From NCBI GenBank assembly GCA_902478055.1, contig CABSJL010000006.1, forward strand, positions 1 through 59,040: a stretch of DNA of 59,040 nucleotides, given 5' to 3'. This DNA comes from an uncultured Veillonella sp. (GTDB lineage Bacteria > Bacillota > Negativicutes > Veillonellales > Veillonellaceae). Shown piece after piece: positions 33,470 to 40,715 of this stretch (position 1 is its first letter; every line of letters begins with the position of its first letter). Position numbers and translations under genes: made by a program. The notes under the pieces were generated by a model. The model did no database searches. It was not told the origin of the DNA and was given only the letters and a program-made list of their open reading frames with translations.

Positions 33470-33739
33470 TTATTTTGTAACAACTTTAAGATCTACAGGG
33501 ATTTTAGCTTCTACAGCTTCGCCTTTGATAACTTTTTGAGCTGTATCGATAGCGATTTTACCCATTTGGTCTGGTTGTTGAGCAATTGTTGCAGCCAATG
33601 TGCCGTCTTTAACAGCTTTGTCTGCATCAGCAGTACCGTCAAAGCCTACGATGAAGATTGTTTCGCCTGCCGCCGGACGTTTATCGGCGAGCACTACAAT
33701 ATCCATGTTGCAACTACCAATAACAACAATGCGATTCAT
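33470..33739 (-). pseudogene. rbsK'-'rbsB deletion fusion (ribose operon remnant)
   Basis: The 89-residue ORF joins two unrelated proteins. Residues 1-~27 (MNRIVVIGSCNMDIVVLADK and on to AGETI) are the start of ribokinase. Residues ~28-89 (FIVGFDGTADADKAVKDGTL and on to KIPVDLKVVTK) are the C-terminus of the periplasmic ribose-binding protein RbsB. A single in-frame deletion of everything between, in an operon running rbsK...rbsB, would give this. The ribkinase ribosome site AAGGAG and ATG remain. Neither activity can survive: the kinase lacks its active site and the binding protein lacks signal and N-lobe. Confidence 0.85.
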
Positions 33740-34033
33740 AATAACTCCTTAATCAGCCTCAGCCCTAAGTGGGACTAAAAATGGGCATTATTAATTTTTA
33801 TACATAAATTTCTCGACGTTTTATGCGGAGAAATGTATATATAAATGGTATAGATAACCGCATAGGCGTTTACTTTCACATATCTATTAGTATAACTTAA
33901 TCATTTATTAGGATAGCGTAAATAAGCAACTTTATCTATATAAATAACTATAAAATATGGGAATAAGAAAAGGTATATCCAAAATCTATGTTACATGAGT
34001 AAAAATGTACCGATTAGATTTTGGATATACCAC
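33740..34033. other. gene-free stretch with a 16-bp inverted repeat
   Basis: GGTATATCCAAAATCT (33972-33987) and AGATTTTGGATATACC (34016-34031) are perfect inverted repeats around a 28-base loop. No T-run follows. It may be a decayed small palindromic insertion or an mRNA structure. The rest is AT-rich and shows nothing recognisable. Confidence 0.5.
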
Positions 34034-34064
34034 AAAAAAGACTACCTACAATAGTAGATAGTCT
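34034..34064 (-). terminator. terminator of the 34088-34744 gene
   Basis: On the minus strand AGACTATCTAC pairs with GTAGGTAGTCT (one G-T pair) and TTTTTT follows. The wobble pair exists only in the minus-strand RNA, which supports that direction. Confidence 0.82.
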
Positions 34065-34087
34065 TTAGCTATTTATATAGTTATAAA

Positions 34088-34744
34088 TTAGTGAAAGCTT
34101 GGTTTGTCGTAGTGCGTGCCTGGTTCGCCAATACCGATGCTTGCACGGTGGAATGGGGTTTCATCATCTACATGTAAGATGTCGAAGATGGCTTTTACTA
34201 CAGCTTCCCGTGTAACTTGGGCATCGTTAAATTGAACGCCTTCAGGAATGAGCTCATAATTTGTATTTTCTGGATCATTGTAGAGCCATGTGAGGCGCAA
34301 GATTGTGTAGTTTAAGTTAGATTCGCGCAATACATTGCGTGCTTGACGTTCGCCTTGGACATAGCTGATAGGCAAGCTGTCGAAGGTCCATTTTTCAAGT
34401 GCTGCAGGGAATTCACCAGAAAGACCAGCCATAGAAAGACCGATGACACGGCGTACATTTTTACGGCTCAATGCTTTCACAATAGCCGCCATATCGCTGC
34501 CAGATTCCATAGCACCTACAAATACAATCTCTGCATTTGTTACCGCTTCCTCTAATTTAGCAGGGTTTTGGAAGGATCCCTCGATGACTGTAACGCGTTC
34601 ATGCTCTAAAATTTCTGGATGTAAACGAGTACTCAATTGGCGACCATATAATGTAAGGTGCATATCTGTATATGTTAATAATGTAGCAGTCAACTTTTGT
34701 GCAATTTGGCCAGCGGCCCCTAAAATTGTAATATATTTGTACAT
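34088..34744 (-). CDS. NAD(P)-binding atypical SDR protein
   Basis: A 218-residue protein with an N-terminal dinucleotide-binding motif (YITILGAAGQIAQKLTATLL) and the NmrA/atypical SDR pattern: LTLYGRQLSTRL, VTVIEGSFQNP, AEIVFVGAMESGSDM, VIGLSMAGLSG, and NYTILRLTWLYNDPENTNY. No classical Tyr-x3-Lys is seen. Such proteins act as NAD(P)H reductases or sensors. The start at 34744 has AGGAGGTC upstream. It is a single gene. Confidence 0.82.
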   Translation of the reverse strand: MYKYITILGAAGQIAQKLTATLLTYTDMHLTLYGRQLSTRLHPEILEHERVTVIEGSFQNPAKLEEAVTNAEIVFVGAMESGSDMAAIVKALSRKNVRRVIGLSMAGLSGEFPAALEKWTFDSLPISYVQGERQARNVLRESNLNYTILRLTWLYNDPENTNYELIPEGVQFNDAQVTREAVVKAIFDILHVDDETPFHRASIGIGEPGTHYDKPSFH

Positions 34745-34875
34745 ATAGACCTCCTATGTCCTAGGCATAAGTATTTGTATGCATTATATCACAACTATAT
34801 GACGAGAAAGTGAGAATAGAAATTTAATTATGATAGTAAAAGTTAGTTTTCTAAGCTGTAATATATTATTAGATG

Positions 34876-35012
34876 TGGTATAATACAAAACAAGAAGAGC
34901 CAATTAACGTTCTGGAATGCGTTAGGCTCATCTCCTGGGAAATAAGAAAATGAGAAATGGCCTAACGTCCAATTTGGGGTGTTAGGTCATTCTTATTTTA
35001 CAATAAGAATGA
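34876..35012 (+). ncRNA. second copy of the antisense-like RNA (decayed type I-like locus)
   Basis: An extended -10 (TGGTATAAT, 34876-34884) precedes a hairpin GAGCC-N3-TAACG / CGTTA-GGCTC (34897-34929) with the same stem as the one at 14436-14467 but a different loop. GGCCTAAC pairs with GTTAGGTC further on. TCATTCTTATT pairs with AATAAGAATGA (34987-35012). Conserved stems with changed loops mean the two loci are homologous structured RNAs. Confidence 0.5.
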
Positions 35013-35055
35013 CTAATGTTGCGAATGCAATCATTAACGATATGGCTTCAAATGT
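34993..35055 (-). pseudogene. decayed holin-like type I toxin
   Basis: The minus-strand frame reads FEAISLMIAFATLVILIVK then stop. It follows the pattern of holin-like type I toxins (FEAxxLMxxFxxxV) and corresponds to the intact peptide at 14550-14627. The N-terminus with its start codon is gone: the frame opens after a stop (at 35056-35058) and no ribosome site is present. Only an internal ATG (35034) would give 13 residues. Confidence 0.55.
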
Positions 35056-35088
35056 TTAGGGAGAAATGGGAAGGAAAGATATATAATT

Positions 35089-35244
35089 ATGGACATTCAA
35101 GATCATGAACGTGTAATGGCTACTATAAAACTTATGGGCGCTTTAGAGGCAGGTCGTAAATCTGGTGAAGAACAAGGATGGATTTCATCAGATCAACTAA
35201 AGAGTGAATTGCAAATTGAAAAGTGGTTTATAAAAACCACTTGA
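35089..35244 (+). pseudogene. truncated Phd/RelB-type antitoxin remnant
   Basis: A 51-codon ORF (MDIQDHERVMATIKLMGALE, then AGRKSGEEQGWISSDQLKSE...). It has the C-terminal toxin-binding pattern of Phd/YefM-type antitoxins, in particular EExGWISSDQLKSEL, but lacks the N-terminal DNA-binding half. No toxin gene follows. GGGAAGGAAAG precedes the ATG, so it may be translated. Its last codons run into the first GGTTT palindrome, so the original 3' end has probably been replaced too. Confidence 0.5.
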
Positions 35245-35269
35245 CAGAGTGTTGTAAAAATGTTAAAAT
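35241..35269 (+). promoter_or_regulatory. module A promoter
   Basis: TTGACA (35241-35246), 17-bp spacer, TAAAAT (35264-35269). The palindrome GGTTTATAAAAACC ends two bases before the -35 box. Confidence 0.82.
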
Positions 35270-35409
35270 ACAACCAAGATAAAGCTCCCGAGTGTGGGAT
35301 CAAAAAAATAGTTACAATAAAGTTGGTTTATTAAAACCTAAATAAGGAGGCGATAGAATAGATTGCTGCTTTATTTTTTGATATTTATAATTTGGTTTAA
35401 AAAAACCGT

Positions 35410-35438
35410 TTGACAGATCGATTTGAAAATGGTATCCT
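35410..35438 (+). promoter_or_regulatory. module B promoter
   Basis: TTGACA (35410-35415), 17-bp spacer, TATCCT (35433-35438). The palindrome GGTTTAAAAAAACC ends two bases before the -35 box, and a partial copy overlaps the -10 box. The geometry is the same as in module A. Confidence 0.78.
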
Positions 35439-35589
35439 TAAACCAAGTTATAACTCCTGGATTCCAGGAGTAAAAAAATATGCATTTATAAAATGGTATG
35501 TTTAAACCAAACAAAAAACTCCTAGATAAGAGGGGCGAAATTTTTACAGTGATTTATAACGGTTTATAAAAACCAGAATGGAGGATCTT

Positions 35590-37338
35590 TTGGAAAAGAC
35601 ACTTATGAATTTGAAAAAAATGTATTTTGACTCTCAAGGCAAGGTAAGAGAATTTAAACGCAATTGGGATGAAGTTCGTTTCACAAATGGTCGTGAAAGA
35701 CATGATATTAATGTTACGGCTGCATTGATTTATCTTTACAAACATTATGATATGGATTTTGATTTATTAGATAATTTTTTAAGCTCTCGTAAAATTAATA
35801 ATCCAGGATTTCAAAATACAATGAAAGCATATATCTATGAGGCGTATATACAAAAATTTCTTAGTGAAAATGCTTATTTAGATGATGTCTTTTTATTGGG
35901 TGTAGCATTCTTTTATGATGAGCAAAAGCTATATCGAGAGGATGGAGCTAGAGAAGATAATGAATCTCTCAATACTCTACTAACGGAACTATTAGATTGT
36001 AATAACCTTGAGAAATACTCTTTCTTACAAGGAAATGCAAATCCAGGTCGTATATTACTAGATGTGGCGAGTAAAACGTCTTTACTTAACTATACTGCAT
36101 ATGCAATAAATCCTGACTTAATGGTTGTTTTACAATTACGAATATTATTACTTCAAACAATTCAACAAGATATGGAGTTAGGTGGGATTATTCAGCCTAA
36201 AAATATTGTTGAAAATCAATTATTTGATCGAATTTTAACAATGCCCCTTTGGAGGCCTTCCTCTAAGGCTATGGAGTACTTTCCAGAAAGAACATCCTTA
36301 TCAAAATTAGATATTCCAGAGTCTAAGGTTGCTGATGGTGAGTGGCATGAAATTCTTTTTAATCTCAGTTTGTTAGAGCAAAAAGGTAAAATGGTAACTT
36401 TGATTACTAACTCAACATTAGCAAATAATCTCAGTGTAAAAACAAGACAAGCTTTGGTTGAGAACGGCTATATTGAAAGCATTATTGAACTTCCAGATCG
36501 CTTACTTGAGAATACAGGCATTGAATTATATGCAGTCGTATTATCATATGGTAATAAAGGTGTTAAATTCTTAGATGCAAGTCAAGCATATACAGAGCAG
36601 CGTCGTAGAAAAGACATAGATGTACCTACAGTACTAGAACAATTGGCTAATCCTGATATTTGTAGATTTGAAAGTATCGAATCTATTGCTAGAGAAGGTT
36701 ACAATTTATTACCTAAACGATATACTCTAAAAACTAATGTTATTGATGGGGTACCTTTAGGAGAAATCTGTAATATTAGTCGGGGTTTAGTCATTTCTTC
36801 TAAAGAGCTAGATGATTTTGTTACAGATGTAGATACAGGTGTTCGTTATTTATACACAAAAGATGCTGATGGCGATGCTGTAGATTATTCACAAAGCCCA
36901 TTCATTGATGTGGAAAAACTTAAAAGAAAGTTTACGCTTTTAGATAATGATACTTGGCTATTGGGGAGAACATCACCATTTAGATCTAACATGCTATATG
37001 TTGAAGGTAATGATAAATTGATTGCCAATGGTAACCAATTCTCTATTACTATTTTGCCAAAATATAAAAATCAATATTTGCTTCCATACTTAGCTCTTTA
37101 CTTCAATAGTAAGGCTGGTCGTGAACAAATAGAACGATTTGCAGTAGGTCAATTAATCAAGTCTTTATCTCTCAAAGATTTAAAAACATTGCAAATTCCT
37201 AGAGTTTCTATTGAAAGACAAAAAGAAGTGGTTAATCGTATACGAATGATAGAAACTGAAATCAAAACTGTAAAAGAAGAACTAAAAACATTAAGTCGTC
37301 AAAAAGAATTAATTGTAGAGGAGGAATTCAATTGGTAA
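35590..37338 (+). CDS. catalytically degenerate N6-methyltransferase / HsdS-like fusion
   Basis: About 582 residues (586 if started at the ATG at 35578). The TTG at 35590 has GGAGG 5 bases upstream; that ATG has none. Counting from 35578, residues ~1-150 are helical; ~155-340 follow the HsdM methylase domain (GKMVTLITNSTLANNLSVKT, then IESIIELPDRLLENTGIELY aligns with the real HsdM at 37989). The SAM motif is LLDVASKT instead of DPACGSGG and motif IV is TMPLW instead of NPPF. Residues ~390-540 are one target-recognition domain, and 546-580 a coiled coil as in HsdS. It should bind DNA but not methylate. Inferred role: regulator or sensor. Confidence 0.7.
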   Translation: MEKTLMNLKKMYFDSQGKVREFKRNWDEVRFTNGRERHDINVTAALIYLYKHYDMDFDLLDNFLSSRKINNPGFQNTMKAYIYEAYIQKFLSENAYLDDVFLLGVAFFYDEQKLYREDGAREDNESLNTLLTELLDCNNLEKYSFLQGNANPGRILLDVASKTSLLNYTAYAINPDLMVVLQLRILLLQTIQQDMELGGIIQPKNIVENQLFDRILTMPLWRPSSKAMEYFPERTSLSKLDIPESKVADGEWHEILFNLSLLEQKGKMVTLITNSTLANNLSVKTRQALVENGYIESIIELPDRLLENTGIELYAVVLSYGNKGVKFLDASQAYTEQRRRKDIDVPTVLEQLANPDICRFESIESIAREGYNLLPKRYTLKTNVIDGVPLGEICNISRGLVISSKELDDFVTDVDTGVRYLYTKDADGDAVDYSQSPFIDVEKLKRKFTLLDNDTWLLGRTSPFRSNMLYVEGNDKLIANGNQFSITILPKYKNQYLLPYLALYFNSKAGREQIERFAVGQLIKSLSLKDLKTLQIPRVSIERQKEVVNRIRMIETEIKTVKEELKTLSRQKELIVEEEFNW

Positions 37339-37862
37339 CACATGTTAACATCATGAATGATGCATCTTTATTGGGTGAAGCGATTAAATACTTTACAGAA
37401 GAACTTACACAAGCTTTTAAAAATAATAACTTAAAAACTATTTTAACGAAATATCACTATCCAGATTTGGCACCAACTATGGTTGATGATTCTATTGGAT
37501 CTCCTGATGGAAAAATCCTTATCATCGGTGAAACAAATTGTAAGGTAAAGGATTTACAAGGCATCTTTAATGCAATGGGATTAAGAGGCCGATTAGAATG
37601 TCATACTGATTATGAAGATATTCAACGTTATCAGTTTAATAACCTCATGTATAACAATAAGTACAGACTAATTATAGTTGGACCAATGCCACATTCTACC
37701 TATGGCAAGGATGAATTCAGTAGTGTTATTAATAGAATGGAAAATACTGAGGGATTTCCTTGTGTAAGAAGAGCTATTGCTAATGGTGGATTGAAAATCA
37801 CAAAAACCAATATTAAACAAATCCTTCAAGAAGAATTGGAATCTGGATTTTTAGCAGCATAG
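37332..37862 (+). CDS. unknown protein with Rossmann-like pattern, coupled to the pseudo-methyltransferase
   Basis: A 176-residue protein. After a helical N-terminus it shows strand-glycine-helix (KILIIGETNCKVKDLQGIFN), a second strand (RLECHTDYED), then YRLIIVGPMPHSTYGKDEF and a C-terminal ITKTNIKQILQEELESG. The pattern suggests a three-layer alpha/beta fold with a conserved GPMPHS loop. I cannot assign a family or activity. The TTG start has AGAGGAGGAA upstream and overlaps the stop of the previous gene by 7 bases, so the two are made together. The unit ends before a separate promoter for hsdM. Confidence 0.7.
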   Translation: MVTHVNIMNDASLLGEAIKYFTEELTQAFKNNNLKTILTKYHYPDLAPTMVDDSIGSPDGKILIIGETNCKVKDLQGIFNAMGLRGRLECHTDYEDIQRYQFNNLMYNNKYRLIIVGPMPHSTYGKDEFSSVINRMENTEGFPCVRRAIANGGLKITKTNIKQILQEELESGFLAA

Positions 37863-37933
37863 ATATCAATATGATAGTACTTGGTATAGAGTACGGTATA
37901 TTTATGAGCTGAGCATATGTAACATGTATAAGA

Positions 37934-37942
37934 TGGTATAAT
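37934..37942 (+). promoter_or_regulatory. extended -10 promoter of hsdM
   Basis: TGGTATAAT, 47 bases before the hsdM start. No good -35 is present, as is common for extended -10 promoters. hsdMSR can thus be expressed apart from the upstream pair. Confidence 0.6.
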
Positions 37943-37988
37943 TAAATTGATTAATTTACCTATCTAGATTTTTAGGGGAGATAGTAAG

Positions 37989-39596
37989 ATGGCTAAGAAG
38001 AAGGGTAATGAGAAAGTTTTAAATATAGATAATATCCTATTTAATTGTAGGGATATATTGCGTGCTGCACGTAATTCGGGATCATTCTTTGAAAAAAGAG
38101 ATATGATGTTGACCTTAATATTTTTAAGGTTTATTGGTGAAAAATATGAGGATGGCATTGAAAATCTTCGTAAAGTGTTGATTGAGCAAGGTTTTGATCC
38201 AGATGATGAGAATATTCGTACTGCTTTTTTTGAGGATGCTACATTTGCGGATGGTACATATAATCTTTCCAAAGAAGCTAGATGGTCTACAATTATTAAT
38301 ACTCCTGCACCAGAACTAAATGTTGCGTTGGATACTGCACTTCATAGTATTGCCTCTGAGTCTAAAGATTTGAAGGGATGCTTTATTGAAGGGACTTTTA
38401 CTGCTAGAAATCTTGCACCTAATGATATAAAAAAATTGGTGGATGAGGTTAATAAAATTAGTCATAAAGTTTTTGGTGAAGAGAAAGATTTAATCGGTCG
38501 TGTATATGAGTATTTCCTCAAAGAATTTGCTGTAAATGCAACTAAAGAAGAAGGGGAGTTTTATACTCCACATGATGTGGTACAGTTGATTGCTGCTTTA
38601 ATAGAACCATATGAAGGAACCTTATATGATCCTGCTTGTGGTTCTGGGGGTATGTTCATTCAGAGTGCTGAACTTGTTAAGGCACGGCAAGGCGATATCA
38701 ACCGTATTAATATATACGGTCAAGAAAAAGATGCCGCGACATATCGGTTAGCAAAGATGAACTTGGCCCTACGAGGATTGAGTCATCATTTAGGTGATAC
38801 AAATGACTCTTCCTTTACACATGACTTACATAAAGGCTTATATTTTGACTATATAATGGCTAATCCGCCGTTTAATCTTAAGGGATGGTATGACGAAAAC
38901 TTAAAATCTGATGCACGGTGGAGTGACTATGGAATTCCTCCTGAAAGTAATGCTAACTATGCTTGGATTTTACATATACTTTCTCATTTAAAACCTGCCA
39001 ATGGTGTAGCAGGATTCCTTTTGGCTAATGGTGCGCTTAATGATAGTGATACCTTAGAGATTCGGAAGAAACTAATTCAAAATGATAAAGTGGAAGCGAT
39101 TATTGTGCTTCCAAGGGAATTATTCATTACAACTGATATTAGTGTTACATTATGGATCTTGAATCAAAATAAAAAAGGTGGAAAATTCCAAGGCCGTACT
39201 CTCCGTAATCGAGAACATGAGATACTATTTATGGACTTACGTCAGTGGCGAGAAAATTCCGTTAAGGGTGAAAGTAAAAAGAAAGTTCGTCTTGATGAGA
39301 GTCAAATTACCCATGCTACAGATATTTACCATACCTGGCAGGCTGATGGTACAGATGGAATTAATTATGCAGAACCAGAGTTATATCGCAGTGTTGGTAT
39401 TTCAGAAATTGAAAATAAGAATTGGGCATTAATACCTAGCAAATATATTGAGTTCATTGATCATGATTTAGATATTGATTATGAAAAGGAAATGAACCGC
39501 ATTAGAAATGAGATGAAACTAATTTTAGAGCAAGAAAAAGAATCTCAAAAGATGCTAGAAAATGCATTTAGGGGGATTGGTTATGAGCTTGACTAA
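37989..39596 (+). CDS. hsdM: type I restriction-modification system, methyltransferase subunit
   Basis: A 535-residue N6-adenine methyltransferase. It has the N-terminal HsdM helical domain (residues ~15-160), the SAM motif DPACGSGG (214-221) and catalytic NPPF (292-295). FYTPHDVVQLIAALIEP before motif I and GVAGFLLANGALN after motif IV are typical. With two HsdM and one HsdS it methylates the host site. The ATG has AGGGGAGA upstream. The gene overlaps hsdS by 14 bases. Confidence 0.96.
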   Translation: MAKKKGNEKVLNIDNILFNCRDILRAARNSGSFFEKRDMMLTLIFLRFIGEKYEDGIENLRKVLIEQGFDPDDENIRTAFFEDATFADGTYNLSKEARWSTIINTPAPELNVALDTALHSIASESKDLKGCFIEGTFTARNLAPNDIKKLVDEVNKISHKVFGEEKDLIGRVYEYFLKEFAVNATKEEGEFYTPHDVVQLIAALIEPYEGTLYDPACGSGGMFIQSAELVKARQGDINRINIYGQEKDAATYRLAKMNLALRGLSHHLGDTNDSSFTHDLHKGLYFDYIMANPPFNLKGWYDENLKSDARWSDYGIPPESNANYAWILHILSHLKPANGVAGFLLANGALNDSDTLEIRKKLIQNDKVEAIIVLPRELFITTDISVTLWILNQNKKGGKFQGRTLRNREHEILFMDLRQWRENSVKGESKKKVRLDESQITHATDIYHTWQADGTDGINYAEPELYRSVGISEIENKNWALIPSKYIEFIDHDLDIDYEKEMNRIRNEMKLILEQEKESQKMLENAFRGIGYELD

Positions 39597-40704
39597 ATAT
39601 GCTTTAGGTGAATTATTAGAGCTTGTAGTGGATACTAATCAGGATTTAAAGTACGGACCTGATGCTGTAAAGGGTATGACTATAACAAAAGAAATAATTC
39701 CAACTAAAGCAAATGTAAATAAAACGGATTTATCTAAGTTTTTGATTGTACAGCCTAAAGAGTTTATTTATAATCCTCGAACACATGGTAAAAAAATTGG
39801 ATTTGGATATAATAACTCAAAAAAAAGCTTCATTATTAGTTGGAATAATATTGCATTTAGGGTGAAGCCATCTAAATTAGAAACGATATTGCCTGATTAT
39901 TTGTTTTTACACTTTAAACGTGATGAATGGGATCGAGAAGCTTGTTTTCAGTCTTGGGGAAGTTCAACAGAAGTATTTTCTTGGGATACATTGTGCAGTA
40001 TGACTATAGAGGTTCCCTCAATTTCTATTCAACAAAAATATGCTAATACATATAATGCAATGCTTCAGAACCAACAATGCTATGAACTGGGGATAAACAA
40101 TCTTAAATTAACATGTGATGCTTATATAGAAAACTTAAGACATTCAATGGTGTCTGAAGAGATTGGTAATTACATAGTTAGAAAAAATGACAAAAATACT
40201 GATAATAAAATAAAAACTGTTTTAGGCTTAAGTACTTCAAAAGAGTTTAGAGTTCCTCAAAGTAGAGTTAACAAAAAAGACCTTGGAGGATATAAGATTG
40301 TTAATCCATTTGAATTTGCATTTGTACCAACCACAGATACATGGAAAGTACTAGCTTTCGCTATTAATACTTATAATGAGCCTATAGTTGTATCACCTAT
40401 TTATGAAGTGTTTTCAGTTCGTACTGAAAAATTATTACCTGAGTATTTGGCGTTATGGTTAAGTCGAGATGAGTTTGATAGATATGCTAGATTCCACTCT
40501 TGGGGATCCGCTAGAGAGAATTTTTCTTGGGAGGCAATGTGTGAAGTTCGCATTCCAATTCCTGATATTGATGTGCAGCATAGTATAGTAGACATTTATA
40601 AAGCGTATAATATTCGTAAAGAGATTAATGAAAAGCTAAAAGCTCAATTAAAAGATATATGTCCAATTCTGATTAAAGGCTCTATTGAAGAAGCAAAAAA
40701 TTGA
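39583..40704 (+). CDS. hsdS: type I restriction-modification system, specificity subunit
   Basis: A 373-residue specificity subunit with two target-recognition domains. TRD1 is about residues 1-160 (KEIIPTKANVNKTDLSKFLI, FQSWGSSTEVFSWD). A conserved helix follows at about 165-195. TRD2 is about 200-340 (STSKEFRVPQSRVNKKDLGG, FHSWGSARENFSWE), then the distal helix. The two halves share the motif SWGS-x3-FSW and so look like a duplication. The start at 39583 lies inside the end of hsdM (ATGAGC...TAA), suggesting coupling. The recognised sequence cannot be read from the protein. Confidence 0.94.
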   Translation: MSLTKYALGELLELVVDTNQDLKYGPDAVKGMTITKEIIPTKANVNKTDLSKFLIVQPKEFIYNPRTHGKKIGFGYNNSKKSFIISWNNIAFRVKPSKLETILPDYLFLHFKRDEWDREACFQSWGSSTEVFSWDTLCSMTIEVPSISIQQKYANTYNAMLQNQQCYELGINNLKLTCDAYIENLRHSMVSEEIGNYIVRKNDKNTDNKIKTVLGLSTSKEFRVPQSRVNKKDLGGYKIVNPFEFAFVPTTDTWKVLAFAINTYNEPIVVSPIYEVFSVRTEKLLPEYLALWLSRDEFDRYARFHSWGSARENFSWEAMCEVRIPIPDIDVQHSIVDIYKAYNIRKEINEKLKAQLKDICPILIKGSIEEAKN

Positions 40705-40715
40705 GGGAATAGTGT

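Larger units (their letters stand above)
35225..35574 (+). repeat. array of GGTTT-N4-AAACC palindromes in tandem promoter modules
   Basis: Related 14-bp sites lie at 35225 (GGTTTATAAAAACC), 35325 (GGTTTATTAAAACC), 35394 (GGTTTAAAAAAACC), 35495 (GGTATGTTTAAACC) and 35561 (GGTTTATAAAAACC). A partial one overlaps the second -10 (35431). Spacings are 100, 69, 101 and 66 bp, so the pattern repeats with a period near 168 bp. Each module also has a promoter, a leader starting CCAAG with a short hairpin (CTCCC... or CTCCTGG-ATT-CCAGGAG) followed by AAAAAAATA, and a ribosome-site-like AAGGAGGCGA or AGAGGGGCGA. They look like operators in a duplicated regulatory unit. Confidence 0.8.

Noticed and set aside
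35225..35574. Type III toxin-antitoxin RNA repeats or a CRISPR array
   Set aside because: The repeats are 14-bp dyads with uneven spacing and promoters between them, not identical repeats of 30-40 bases with spacers, and no ToxN-like or Cas gene is near.
35578..35589. ATG at 35578 as start of the pseudo-methyltransferase
   Set aside because: The GGAGG that serves the TTG at 35590 overlaps this ATG and nothing suitable precedes it; it remains possible and changes only four residues.
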